From Chitinophagaceae bacterium 26-R-25 (lineage in GTDB: Bacteria; Bacteroidota; Bacteroidia; Chitinophagales; Chitinophagaceae): DNA of 64,000 bases. A program made the position numbers and the translations under genes. The stretch lies in contig JARWSJ010000001.1 in assembly GCA_029906195.1 (NCBI GenBank), positions 2,232,001 through 2,296,000 on the forward strand, given 5' to 3'. Below the pieces are notes generated by a model. That model was given only the letters and a program-made list of their open reading frames with translations, had not been told where the DNA came from and searched no databases. Position 1 is the first letter of the stretch, and each line of letters opens with the position of its first letter. Positions 52,166-60,520 of this stretch are shown here, piece by piece.

Positions 52166-52361
52166 TTTGAAAATTTGAAAATCTGAAAATTTGAAAATTT
52201 ATATAAATATGGTAATTTGAGTATTTGAAAATTTGAAAATGAATGGTTTATCATTTCCCATAAATGGCAGAATTCTCTCATATATTTAATAGTTTACATT
52301 TTTTCAAAACCTGTCCTTCCTCACATTTTCAAATTTTCAAATCTTCAAATTTTCAAATTAC
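52166..52361. repeat. Family B arms between pdhA and recF
   Basis: Two left-type arms (52166-52199 and 52214-52241) and one complementary right arm (about 52324-52361) of AATTTGAAAATTTG type lie in the divergent gap, adjacent to both promoters. Confidence 0.82.
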
Positions 52362-52373
52362 CTTGCATTCTTC

Positions 52374-53456
52374 ATGCTTCAGATCCAGGATATAACAATC
52401 GTTCAGTTTAAAAATTATTTGGCGCAATCTTTCAGCTTTACCGAAAAGGTTACAGGAATTTGTGGGAAAAATGGCATCGGGAAAACGAATTTGCTGGATG
52501 CTGTCTATTATCTGTGCTTTACCAGGAGCTATTTCACCAAAAGTGATGCGCAAAACGTGCAGCAGGGTTTGAACGGTTTTCGATTGGAAGGAAATTTCAC
52601 ACTAAACGGTGAATCCCACAAACTCACAAGCATATTACGGGAAACAGGGAAAAAGGAGTTTTCGGACAACGACAAATTGTATGGAAAACTGTCTGAACAC
52701 ATCGGCAAATTTCCAGCGGTGATGATCGCTCCAGACGATGTGCAGATCATAACCGGAGGCAGCGAGGAACGCCGGCATTTTATCGACGCTTTATTTTGCC
52801 AGGTAGATCATCAATACCTGCTTCAACTCATCCAATACAATAAAATACTGCTCCAAAGAAATACTGTTCTGAAACAATTTGCAGATCAAAGAAGAGTGGA
52901 TGAACATCTGCTGGAAGTGCTCGATCATCAACTGATCGCAGCTGGTACTTATGTGTTTGAACAACGAAAACAGCGTCTGCAAAAGTTTATTGAACTGGTA
53001 AAACAATTTTATCAGCAGATCTCCGGCGAAACTTACGCTGTAGAGATAATGTACGATAGCCAGCTTACCGCCAACTCATTTATCAATTGCCTGCATTTAT
53101 CAAGAGAAAGAGATCTATATCTGCAACGCACAAACGTAGGTATACACAAGGATGATATCGAATTGAAATTGTTTGAGAAACCTTTCAAACAAATCGCTTC
53201 GCAGGGGCAGCGAAAGAGTTTACTTTTTGCTTTAAAACTTGCGGAGTTTGAAACCCTGCAACAAGAAAAGGGATTCGCTCCTATCCTGCTACTGGACGAT
53301 GTTTTCGAGAAACTGGATGAAAACCGTATCAACAATTTACTGCAATGGGTTTGTTCCCACAACGATGGACAGGTTTTACTTACGGATACACATTGTGATC
53401 GTTTGTCGAATGCATTTTCTGCATTAAACATTCCCCAACAACTTATCAAACTCTAG
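52374..53456 (+). CDS. recF: DNA replication and repair protein RecF
   Basis: 360 residues. Walker A GKNGIGKT (31-38), signature ASQGQRKSLLFALKLAEF and Walker B LLLDDVFEKLDENR are intact. It binds gapped DNA and loads RecA with RecOR. In Bacteroidota recF commonly precedes a DUF721 gene; here 900 bases of repeat sequence separate them. Confidence 0.96.
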   Translation: MLQIQDITIVQFKNYLAQSFSFTEKVTGICGKNGIGKTNLLDAVYYLCFTRSYFTKSDAQNVQQGLNGFRLEGNFTLNGESHKLTSILRETGKKEFSDNDKLYGKLSEHIGKFPAVMIAPDDVQIITGGSEERRHFIDALFCQVDHQYLLQLIQYNKILLQRNTVLKQFADQRRVDEHLLEVLDHQLIAAGTYVFEQRKQRLQKFIELVKQFYQQISGETYAVEIMYDSQLTANSFINCLHLSRERDLYLQRTNVGIHKDDIELKLFEKPFKQIASQGQRKSLLFALKLAEFETLQQEKGFAPILLLDDVFEKLDENRINNLLQWVCSHNDGQVLLTDTHCDRLSNAFSALNIPQQLIKL

Positions 53457-53478
53457 TGCTTCATTTCTAAAAAACAAA

Positions 53479-53505
53479 AAAGACATTTACCAAATAAATG
53501 TCTTT
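53479..53505 (+). terminator. recF intrinsic terminator
   Basis: A perfect 11-bp stem AAAGACATTTA / TAAATGTCTTT with a 5-base loop lies 22 bases after the recF stop. Confidence 0.85.
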
Positions 53506-53523
53506 ACAATTGCTTTCGAGAGA

Positions 53524-53980
53524 GTACGGATTAACGCATTGTTGTCTTGCATAGATTGGATTAAAAACGGGCCTAACGAACGATGGTTTTTCCGGAAATA
53601 TTGGATATAATTATTTGATCTATTGTTTTCAAATAGTGTACGGATTCTCTTAGTTTTTCTGATAGAATGGATAAAAACGGGCCTTACGAAACGATGGTTT
53701 TTCCGGAAATATTGGATATAATTATTTGATCTGTTGTTTTCAAATAGTGTACGGATTCTCTTAGTTTTTCTGATAGAATGGATAAAAACGGGCCTTACGA
53801 AACGATGGTTATTCCGGAAATACTGGATATAATTATTTGATCTACTGTTTTCAAATAGAGTACGGATTGCTTCAGTTTTTCTGATAGAATGGATATAAAA
53901 ACGGGCTTTACGACGAAATTGTATGGAATACGGAGGGTGAAATAAAAGTGTTCCGGCAATTTTCGAAAGAGTACGGATTA
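53524..53980. repeat. Tandem repeat, 111-bp period
   Basis: The word GTACGGATT recurs at 53524, 53638, 53749, 53860 and 53971, giving periods of 114, 111, 111 and 111. Units 2 and 3 are nearly identical (CTCTTAGTTTTTCTGATAGA ... CGGGCCTTACGAAACGATGG); units 1 and 4 have diverged. Both outer copies are preceded by TTTCGARAGAGTACGG. One minus-strand frame is free of stops across the whole block (about 169 codons, 53996 to 53490) but has no usable start codon. Confidence 0.9.
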
Positions 53981-54207
53981 AGTATGCTTTCTCACATTAT
54001 CACGTAGGGAACGCCAACGAGCCGGAACACCAATTATTTATATATAATGAAAGGGTTAAAGAAGGAACTCAGTTGATATTGGATTTAGTTTTTTTCTTTC
54101 ATTATCGGATTAACACATATAAGAGGGCAGTTGAAAAAGAAAAGTTGCAATGGCCTATAGCTGATACAGGTTTTCGTTCAACTGTAGAAGATTTAATAAA
54201 GTATTAA
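53941..54207 (+). pseudogene. Start-less open frame, probable 3' remnant of a gene
   Basis: Eighty-eight codons are open after a TGA at 53938 and end in TAA at 54207. There is no ATG or GTG in frame. The translated end looks protein-like: AFSHYHVGNANEPEHQLFIY, FFFHYRINTYKRAVEKE and IADTGFRSTVEDLIKY. I recognise no family. Its 5' part overlaps the last tandem unit, so repeat growth or insertion may have destroyed the gene. Confidence 0.45.
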
Positions 54208-54295
54208 TTATTGAAAAACAATCATTTACAATAAAATGAATTTATTCCTTGTTAGTAACTTAAACTGCATGGCCTGAAATACCCGCGTTAGCCTA

Positions 54296-54331
54296 GCTAA
54301 TTCCTAACTACTAATTCCTAATTCCTAATTG
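54296..54331. repeat. Family C arm before the DUF721 gene
   Basis: TTCCTAACTACTAATTCCTA units in right-arm orientation, without a left partner in the gap. A promoter-like TACCTTTA follows (54336-54343). Confidence 0.7.
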
Positions 54332-54359
54332 ATTCCTACCTTTACCGCAACTTATCATT

Positions 54360-54641
54360 ATGGGAGAATATTCAATTGGCGATGCGCTTAAACAGTTCCT
54401 GAAAAACAGCCGGTTAAGTGGCTATATGCAGGCCATTCAGATAGAGCAGGTTTGGGAACAAATTATGGGTAAAACCATAGCGAAATACACGGAAGACATT
54501 AAAATTCACGGGAATAAGCTTTATATAACGACTACCGTTGCTCCACTTAGAAACGAATTGCTGTTTCAAAAAGAAAACATTATCAAGCAGGTAAACGAGG
54601 CGCTGGGTGAGAAAGTGATTAAGGAAGTGATCATTAAATAA
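54360..54641 (+). CDS. DUF721 (DciA-like) protein
   Basis: 93 residues covering a DUF721 domain: IGDALKQFLKNSRLSGYMQA, EQVWEQIMGKTIAKYT, TTVAPLRNELLFQKENII. Distant relatives (DciA) load the replicative helicase in bacteria lacking DnaC/DnaI. A role in replication fits the usual linkage to recF. Confidence 0.88.
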   Translation: MGEYSIGDALKQFLKNSRLSGYMQAIQIEQVWEQIMGKTIAKYTEDIKIHGNKLYITTTVAPLRNELLFQKENIIKQVNEALGEKVIKEVIIK

Positions 54642-54767
54642 TTGAGAATTGAGAGTTGAGAGTTGAGAATTGAAAATGAAGAGAGATTCAGCAATCAATT
54701 CTGGAGGTTCCAGTATTAATTCTAAATTATTAATTATTAATTACCCCATCGTATCTTGCAAAAAAAT
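54641..54767. repeat. Low-complexity arm (GAGAATTGAGAGTTGAGA type)
   Basis: TTGAGAATTGAGAGTTGAGA units (54641-54678) start at the DUF721 stop and grade into family A-like TTGAAAATG. AT-rich sequence follows, then the terminator. The 391-base gap to 55033 contains no gene; the part after 54800 shows nothing I can assign except a near-match promoter TATCTTTA around 54980. Confidence 0.65.
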
Positions 54768-54793
54768 AAGCCCTCTGTAGAAACAGAAGGCTT
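54768..54793 (+). terminator. Terminator of the DUF721 gene
   Basis: Stem AAGCCCTCTGT / ACAGAAGGCTT with one mismatch and a 4-base loop, preceded by an A-run and followed by TAACG; moderate strength. Confidence 0.7.
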
Positions 54794-55032
54794 TAACGAT
54801 TGCTTGCCATATGAAAAAAAGTTCAGGTAATTTTTGTGCTGATTACAGCTTTATCAAATGATTTTCAATACTCTACGAACTGCTTGCCCTTTTTCGTTTC
54901 ATTTGATATATCAAAAATACTTTACGAAATATAAGATTCATAACCACTTTGATAAGGATTTAATCATGCCAAAAAGATTATATCTTTATCTAAATTCCTG
55001 ATGATTAAGCTCTTCAGGCTTTTTTTTAGATT

Positions 55033-56604
55033 ATGTCCAACAAATATTCAGATATATTATTCCAGCTGATCCATTCCCTCGAAAAAGCGGAGAAAAGGCA
55101 TTTTAAATTGTACATCAAGCGAAGTTCTGCTAAAGAGGACCTCAAAATTGTGCAATTATTTGATGCTATGGACAAGCTTAGTGAATATGATGAAAAACTA
55201 TTATTAAAGAAATTACCAGGCATTCAAAAGCCCCAGCTTTCCAACTTAAAAACACACTTATATAAAGAAATTCTTGCGAGTCTCAGGTTGCTTAAAAGTG
55301 CCGATAGCATCGACCTTCAGCTGAACGAACAATTTGACTACGCACATATTCTATACAAAAAGGGTCTGTTTCTTCAGAGCCTTCGGCTCCTTGCCCGAAC
55401 GAAGGAAATGGCGAAGAGCAATGAGAAGTTCTTTTTTCTCCCACAGATCATTGCGCTGGAAAAACGCATTGAGACGCTGCACATTACGCACACGATGCAG
55501 AGCCGCGCGGAGCAACTTGCCAAAGAAGCAAATGAATCGAGCAGAAGGATCGATATGGTTGCGAGACTTTCCAATCTTGCCATGCAGCTTTACAGCTTTT
55601 ATATCAAAAATGGACACTCCCGCAATGAAAGGGATGAGATGGGTGTGAAAACATTTTTCAAAGAAAATCTTCCTCCGGACGCGTATAAGGAAACAGGTTT
55701 TTACGAGCTGCTTTACCTATATCAAAGCTATTGCTGGTATGCATTTATTCGCCAGGACTTTTTGATGTACTACCGTTACACACAAAAATGGGTGGACTTA
55801 TTTACGGACCAGCCTTCGATGATACGTGTTGAAACGGGAAACTATATTAAGGGTTTGCACAACTTACTTAATGCACACTTCGATTTGCGCAATTACGAGA
55901 AATTTGAAATAGATCTTAAGCGATTTGAAGAGTTTGCACAAACGGACCGGGTGAAGGACCACGACAACTTTAAAGTACAATCATTCGTTTACATTTATAG
56001 TGCAAAGATCAACCAGCACGTTATTACAGGTGCATTCAAAGAAGGGCTTGCACTGGTGCCATTCATTGAAGAAAAGCTTGCTGAATATGCGCTGTTCCTC
56101 GATCAGCACCGTGTATTGGTGATCAATTATAAAATGGCGATGCTTTTCTTTGGCAGCGAGGATTACAGCACATGTATTGATTACTTGTTGCGCATCATTA
56201 ATGACAACCTCGATATGCGAAGCGACCTGCAAAGCTATGCACGTCTTTTGCATTTGATGGCGCACTACGAGTTGGGCAATTTTGATTTGGTGGAATATCT
56301 TACCAAGTCAGTTTACCGTTATATGTCGAAGCGTGAAAACCTGACTGTAGTTGAGCAGGAGATGTTTAAATTTTTACGCAACACATTCCATGTATCGCGC
56401 CGTGAATTAAGGGCTGAACTGGAAAAATTCCTGCAAAAAACTAAGCAGCTTGAAAAGAACCGCTTCGAAACCCGCGCCTTTGCTTATCTCGACATCATTT
56501 CATGGGTGGAAAGCAAAGTGTACAACAAAACGATGAGTGAAATCATCAGGCAAAAATATCTGGACCATAAGGTTAGGAGGTACTCTGAGGAAGAGAGAGC
56601 TTAG
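55033..56604 (+). CDS. Cytoplasmic helical-repeat protein of unknown function
   Basis: 523 residues, no signal peptide or membrane helix, almost entirely alpha-helical with TPR-like spacing (e.g. FDYAHILYKKGLFLQSLRLL, FFGSEDYSTCIDYLLRIIND, MAHYELGNFDLVEYLTKSVY). The start MSNKYSDILFQLIHSLEKAEKRHFKLYIKR is highly basic, suggesting nucleic-acid or ribosome contact (inference). No known family was recognised. It is transcribed alone. Confidence 0.8.
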   Translation: MSNKYSDILFQLIHSLEKAEKRHFKLYIKRSSAKEDLKIVQLFDAMDKLSEYDEKLLLKKLPGIQKPQLSNLKTHLYKEILASLRLLKSADSIDLQLNEQFDYAHILYKKGLFLQSLRLLARTKEMAKSNEKFFFLPQIIALEKRIETLHITHTMQSRAEQLAKEANESSRRIDMVARLSNLAMQLYSFYIKNGHSRNERDEMGVKTFFKENLPPDAYKETGFYELLYLYQSYCWYAFIRQDFLMYYRYTQKWVDLFTDQPSMIRVETGNYIKGLHNLLNAHFDLRNYEKFEIDLKRFEEFAQTDRVKDHDNFKVQSFVYIYSAKINQHVITGAFKEGLALVPFIEEKLAEYALFLDQHRVLVINYKMAMLFFGSEDYSTCIDYLLRIINDNLDMRSDLQSYARLLHLMAHYELGNFDLVEYLTKSVYRYMSKRENLTVVEQEMFKFLRNTFHVSRRELRAELEKFLQKTKQLEKNRFETRAFAYLDIISWVESKVYNKTMSEIIRQKYLDHKVRRYSEEERA

Positions 56605-56605
56605 T

Positions 56606-56760
56606 TAATTTGAAAATTTGAGGATTTGAAAATTTGAAAATTCTTTTGGTGCTAAATGCGGTATTGATTGTCGACTGCCTTGCGAGCAGATAATTATTAA
56701 TAGCAAATGCTTGACTTAAAGCATTTTCAAATTAGCATATTTTCAAATTTTCAAATTTGC
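56606..56760. repeat. Family B arm pair
   Basis: The left arm (about 56607-56640) follows the helical-repeat gene. The right arm (about 56723-56758) contains the stop codon of the convergent OppB-type gene (56751-56753). Confidence 0.85.
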
Positions 56761-57800
56761 ACTCTGGGGTCAATAACACCGTAAAGAATATCTGCGAGGA
56801 GATTTACAAGAATAAATAACGAAGCGCAAACAAGCACTGAGCCCATAACAACTGGGAAATCGAGTTTCTCGAGTGCGTCTACGGTAAGCTTGCCTATACC
56901 CTTCCATCCGAAAATATATTCAACGAAAAAGGCGCCGGCCAGGAGTTCTGCAAACCAGCCTGTAATGGCCGTTATAACAGGATTCAATGCATTGCGCAAG
57001 GCGTGTTTCCATACTATCACATTCTTGCTTAGCCCTTTTGCGTACGCAGTTCGAATGTAATCCTGGTTGAGTACATCCAGCATAGAGCTTCTGGTAAGTT
57101 GCGCAATGATTGCCAGCGGACGTATACCAAGTGTTATCGCTGGCAACCAAAGGTTTTTCAGCGTTAAATATTTTTCACCTGTTACTTCATCTATATCGAA
57201 CCAGCTGCCTGTCATATGGAGGCCGGTGAATTTGCTTAATACAAAACCAAACAAATATGCAATGATGATTCCCATGAAAAAGGAAGGCGCAGAAATTCCA
57301 ACAATGCTTAAAAAAATGGAAGACGTATCCATCCACGTATCTTTTTTAACAGCAGCTGTTACGCCTAAAAAAACACCGATGACAGTTGCGATGATCATGG
57401 CGGCTACTGCCAGCAACAATGTGCCGGGCAAGACCTCCATTATCAGTTGCCATACTTCTCGCTTACTTTGATAAGACCTGCGCAGATAAGGTACTTTAAG
57501 ACCTATTTTGGTTTGATCTGTTCCAATAAATAATCCATGTAATTGTTTGTTGCTGATATCCTCAGCGGAATGAACAGCAATGGGAGAAACATCATTGAGG
57601 TACCACAGAAATTGCTTCCACTTTGGTTGGTCAAGATAAAGTTCCTTTCTGATATTTTCCTGTGTGGCAGCATCTGCACGCTGCCCCATTACCAGTCTCG
57701 ACGGATCACCGAAACCTTGGAAAAGGAAAAACACAAATACTACAACGCCAAGCATCACCAATATTCCATAAAATAATTTGCGGACAATGTATTGAAGCAA
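56751..57800 (-). CDS. ABC transporter permease, DppB/OppB family
   Basis: 349 residues from a TTG at 57800, giving the expected N-terminus LQYIVRKLFYGILVMLGVVV; the open frame continues upstream only through repeat G. Six membrane helices and the permease signature EYIFGWKGIGKLTVDALEKLD are present, and it ends DPRVQI, normal for the family. It is a dipeptide/oligopeptide permease, but no OppC, ATPase or binding protein is adjacent. The stop lies in a family B arm. Confidence 0.9.
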   Translation of the reverse strand: MLQYIVRKLFYGILVMLGVVVFVFFLFQGFGDPSRLVMGQRADAATQENIRKELYLDQPKWKQFLWYLNDVSPIAVHSAEDISNKQLHGLFIGTDQTKIGLKVPYLRRSYQSKREVWQLIMEVLPGTLLLAVAAMIIATVIGVFLGVTAAVKKDTWMDTSSIFLSIVGISAPSFFMGIIIAYLFGFVLSKFTGLHMTGSWFDIDEVTGEKYLTLKNLWLPAITLGIRPLAIIAQLTRSSMLDVLNQDYIRTAYAKGLSKNVIVWKHALRNALNPVITAITGWFAELLAGAFFVEYIFGWKGIGKLTVDALEKLDFPVVMGSVLVCASLFILVNLLADILYGVIDPRVQI

Positions 57801-57885
57801 AACAGCAGTTTTAAATGAACAGTTATTCTTAGCAAAGTAAATTAGTTCAAAATGATGAACCAGAGAAATGTTCAAGGAGAATGTG

Positions 57886-57926
57886 GGATGTGCGATGTAC
57901 GGTGTTCGATGTACGGTGTACGAAAG
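57886..57926. repeat. Family G copy
   Basis: GTGCGATGTACGGTG followed by TTCGATGTACGGTGTACGA, matching the units at 44987-45062, lies between the permease start and the EncFtn terminator. Confidence 0.8.
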
Positions 57927-57953
57927 TCCTGCTAATGGAACCTGCACAAAAAA

Positions 57954-57988
57954 AGCTGCTTCGCGAAATCATATCTCGCAAAGCAACT
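57954..57988 (-). terminator. Intrinsic terminator of the EncFtn gene
   Basis: On the minus strand a 16-bp stem AGTTGCTTTGCGAGAT / ATTTCGCGAAGCAGCT (three wobble pairs, 3-base loop) is followed by a T8 run. Confidence 0.85.
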
Positions 57989-58030
57989 ACTTCAAACTCA
58001 TTACTCACAACTCATTACTCACAACTTCCC

Positions 58031-58342
58031 TCAAATCGCTTCCTCAGCGTCCTCTCCCCTTTTCACAATATCGCCCTTCTGGAAAAGTATGCCCTTTAAT
58101 ATTTCACGCCATTCTTTGTTCTGCCGCAACAAAAATTCAAGGTCCATTCCAAAATGTTTAAACTCTTCTTTTTGTGCATTTTTCATGATGGCAACAGCGT
58201 CTTTATTTTTCTCCACGGAAATTCGCTGTTCATACCAGTTGATCGCTTCGGCTTCTTCTGACAACGAAGTTATCATGCGGGCAAATGTCCTGGTTTCTTC
58301 CGATAGTTCCTCAGGCGGTTCGTGATACTGATCAAATCCCAT
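58031..58342 (-). CDS. EncFtn-type (encapsulated ferritin-like) protein
   Basis: 103 residues. The helix pair carries SEEAEAINWYEQR and IMKNAQKEEFKHFGMDLEFL, matching encapsulated ferritins: the expected ferroxidase ligands are E30, E60 and H63, with W36 and Y37. It starts HEPPEELSEET, as in that family. The C-terminus (GDIVKRGEDAEEAI) lacks an obvious encapsulin-targeting peptide and no encapsulin shell gene is adjacent. Iron oxidation or storage outside a nanocompartment is inferred. Confidence 0.82.
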   Translation of the reverse strand: MGFDQYHEPPEELSEETRTFARMITSLSEEAEAINWYEQRISVEKNKDAVAIMKNAQKEEFKHFGMDLEFLLRQNKEWREILKGILFQKGDIVKRGEDAEEAI

Positions 58343-58414
58343 AGAATAATTTTTTTGGTTTAACTATATTGAATGTTGATCAATGGCAAATATCGTTCCG
58401 CGCCTGGCCAGGAA

Positions 58415-58452
58415 ATAGAAATTAGGAATTAGGAATCAGGAATTAGGAGTTG
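58415..58452. repeat. Family C arm
   Basis: AATTAGGAATTAGGAATCAG units in the divergent gap between the EncFtn and tetR genes; no complementary partner seen. Confidence 0.75.
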
Positions 58453-58520
58453 ATAGGTGCACCTTATCATCATGTCACAAACATATCTCTGTGCGATGCC
58501 ATCAAACGTCATTCATTCAA

Positions 58521-58540
58521 TTTTAATCAAATGATTAAAA
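58521..58540. promoter_or_regulatory. Probable TetR operator 1
   Basis: TTTTAATCAAATGATTAAAA is a perfect 9-bp inverted repeat with a 2-base centre, 50 bases upstream of tetR. Its core recurs upstream of tolC. Confidence 0.7.
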
Positions 58541-58567
58541 AATATTTTTAAATATGAAATTCATTTT

Positions 58568-58575
58568 TAATTTTG
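58568..58575 (+). promoter_or_regulatory. Bacteroidota -7 element (TAATTTTG) for tetR
   Basis: An exact TAnnTTTG match 15 bases upstream of the ATG at 58591. It rules out the in-frame start at 58573. Confidence 0.55.
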
Positions 58576-58590
58576 TGCAAACAACTTGCC

Positions 58591-59202
58591 ATGGCAAAGC
58601 AAATAAAGGACTTGTCAACGGAAGAAAAGATCAAAGAGGCCGCTCGCAAAGTATTTACCAGCAAGGGATTTGCTGCCGCCAGAACAAGGGACATCGCAGA
58701 AGAAGCTGGCATGAACCTCGCATTGCTAAACTATTATTTCAGGAGCAAGGAAAAGCTTTTCGAAATAGTAATGACTGAAAATCTGCTGCACTTTATTAGT
58801 GGTATCCAAACCCTCCTCTATGATACTGCAACCTCTATCGATGAAAAGATAGACCGTTTAACTAACTATTACATTGATCAAATAATTGAGTACCCTGACC
58901 TTCCTCTATTTATCTTAAATGCGCTGAAAAGCAACGCTAAATTTTTGAAGGGAAAGCTAAACAAGAACATTATGCTGAAGTCGCATTTCATGCTGCAACT
59001 TCAGGCTGAATTGAAAAAGAACAAGAAGACAATCAAGCCTTTGCACTTCATTATCAATACATTCAGCATGATCATCTTTCCGTTTGTTGCCAGGCCACTT
59101 TTGATGGAAGTGGCGTTAAGCAAAGACGCTGAATTTATTGAGTTAATGAATGAAAGAAGGAAACTGATACCCGTTTGGATAAAAACAATACTGAGGTCAT
59201 AG
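58591..59202 (+). CDS. TetR-family transcriptional regulator
   Basis: 203 residues. An N-terminal helix-turn-helix (AARKVFTSKGFAAARTRDIA ... LALLNYYFRSKEKLFEIV) is followed by an all-helical ligand domain. It heads the tolC-hlyD-ABC export genes, and matching palindromes lie upstream of both tetR and tolC, so it most likely represses itself and the exporter until an inducer binds. Confidence 0.92.
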   Translation: MAKQIKDLSTEEKIKEAARKVFTSKGFAAARTRDIAEEAGMNLALLNYYFRSKEKLFEIVMTENLLHFISGIQTLLYDTATSIDEKIDRLTNYYIDQIIEYPDLPLFILNALKSNAKFLKGKLNKNIMLKSHFMLQLQAELKKNKKTIKPLHFIINTFSMIIFPFVARPLLMEVALSKDAEFIELMNERRKLIPVWIKTILRS

Positions 59203-59218
59203 TTTAGATAATCTTCGG

Positions 59219-59234
59219 TTAATCAAATGATTAA
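59219..59234. promoter_or_regulatory. Probable TetR operator 2
   Basis: TTAATCAAATGATTAA, a perfect palindrome identical to the core of operator 1, lies 24 bases before the tolC start. A/T-rich TTTTAAA follows both sites at similar distance. Confidence 0.7.
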
Positions 59235-59257
59235 ATTATTTTAAAATTCGACGCAGG

Positions 59258-60520
59258 ATGTACAAATCAATCACCATTTCTTTAGTTGTTGCTTTACATT
59301 GTCTCGCCGTTATGGGCCAGTCAAAGCAGCTTACTCTTGAAGAATGCTACGAGCGGGCAAAGCAAAACTATCCGCTAATAAAGCAGCGCGACCTGATTTC
59401 TAAATCACGGGATTACTCTATCGACAACGCTGCAAAAGGCTATCTGCCTCAGATCAACATTGTGGGGCAAGCGACGTATCAGTCTGACGTTGTTGAATTT
59501 CCCAAGGCACTCCAGGGAACAATTTATCCAACGTTTAGCAAGGACCTTTATAAAGTTGGTGCAGAGCTAACGCAAACCATTTACGATGGTGGTGCCATAA
59601 AATATTCGAAGGAAACGCAAGCTGCCAATGCCGCACTGCAGGAGCAAACGCTCGAAGTAAATTTGTACGCTGTAAGAGACCGGGTTAACCAATTGTTCTT
59701 TGGCATTCTATTGATTGGCCGGCAAATTGAATTAACCGAGCTGAAGAAAAATGATATACAAAGTGCACTAAGTAAAACACAGGGAGCTTACAACAATGGA
59801 ACGGCGTTCAAAAGCAGCGTCGACGAATTAAAGGCGGAACTGATCAACGCTGATCAAAGCAAAATTGAATTGCAGGCGAATAGAAAAGCGTATGCAAACA
59901 TGCTTTCCATCCTGATCAATTTAGCCATTACAGACGATGTGCAGCTTGTAAAACCGGGTGATCAAACATTGTCTTCAAACATTAACAGGCCGGAGCTGCA
60001 ACAATACGACTATCAAAAGAAACTATTCGACATACAGGAACGGCAAGTGGAAATCGCCCATCTACCAAAAGTCAGTGCATTTGCACAAGGCTATTATGGA
60101 AGGCCGACATACAATTTCATCAGCAACGATTTCGGTTGGTACGGCATGGTTGGCGTTCGTTTTAACTGGCCCATAACAGGATTTTATACCAATAAAAATG
60201 ATAAGCAGCTGATCAACATTAACCGTTCCAATGTTGATGTGCAAAGGGAAACATTCTTGTTTAACACGCAACTTTCTCTTTCTCAACAAAGCGAAGATGT
60301 TTCAAAATACAAGCAACTTTTGCAACAGGACAAGGAAGTTGTCGATCTGCGGGGCGCCATCAAATCCGCTGCCAATGCGCAGTTAGACAATGGCGTAATC
60401 ACAACGCATGACTTCATCGTAAAGGTTAATGATGAAAGCCAGGCAAAATTAAACGCGGCGCTGCATGAGATCCAGATGCTGCAGGCAGTGTATAATTATA
60501 AGAACACAGCGGGGAATTGA
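59258..60520 (+). CDS. TolC-family outer-membrane efflux protein
   Basis: 420 residues. A signal peptide (1-20, ending AVMG) and the family opening LTLEECYERAKQNYPLIKQR are clear; two OEP repeats follow. It forms the outer-membrane channel for the ABC exporter encoded downstream. The final codons GN and the TGA stop are in a family A arm. Confidence 0.93.
   Translation: MYKSITISLVVALHCLAVMGQSKQLTLEECYERAKQNYPLIKQRDLISKSRDYSIDNAAKGYLPQINIVGQATYQSDVVEFPKALQGTIYPTFSKDLYKVGAELTQTIYDGGAIKYSKETQAANAALQEQTLEVNLYAVRDRVNQLFFGILLIGRQIELTELKKNDIQSALSKTQGAYNNGTAFKSSVDELKAELINADQSKIELQANRKAYANMLSILINLAITDDVQLVKPGDQTLSSNINRPELQQYDYQKKLFDIQERQVEIAHLPKVSAFAQGYYGRPTYNFISNDFGWYGMVGVRFNWPITGFYTNKNDKQLININRSNVDVQRETFLFNTQLSLSQQSEDVSKYKQLLQQDKEVVDLRGAIKSAANAQLDNGVITTHDFIVKVNDESQAKLNAALHEIQMLQAVYNYKNTAGN

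Noticed and set aside
53490-53996. A repeat protein on the minus strand of the tandem block
   Set aside because: The frame is open for about 169 codons but has no start codon except near its very end, and its stop lies in the recF terminator. Kept as a repeat, not as a gene.
57801-57947. N-terminal extension of the OppB-type permease
   Set aside because: The extension translates the repeat G sequence, and the TTG at 57800 gives the normal family N-terminus.
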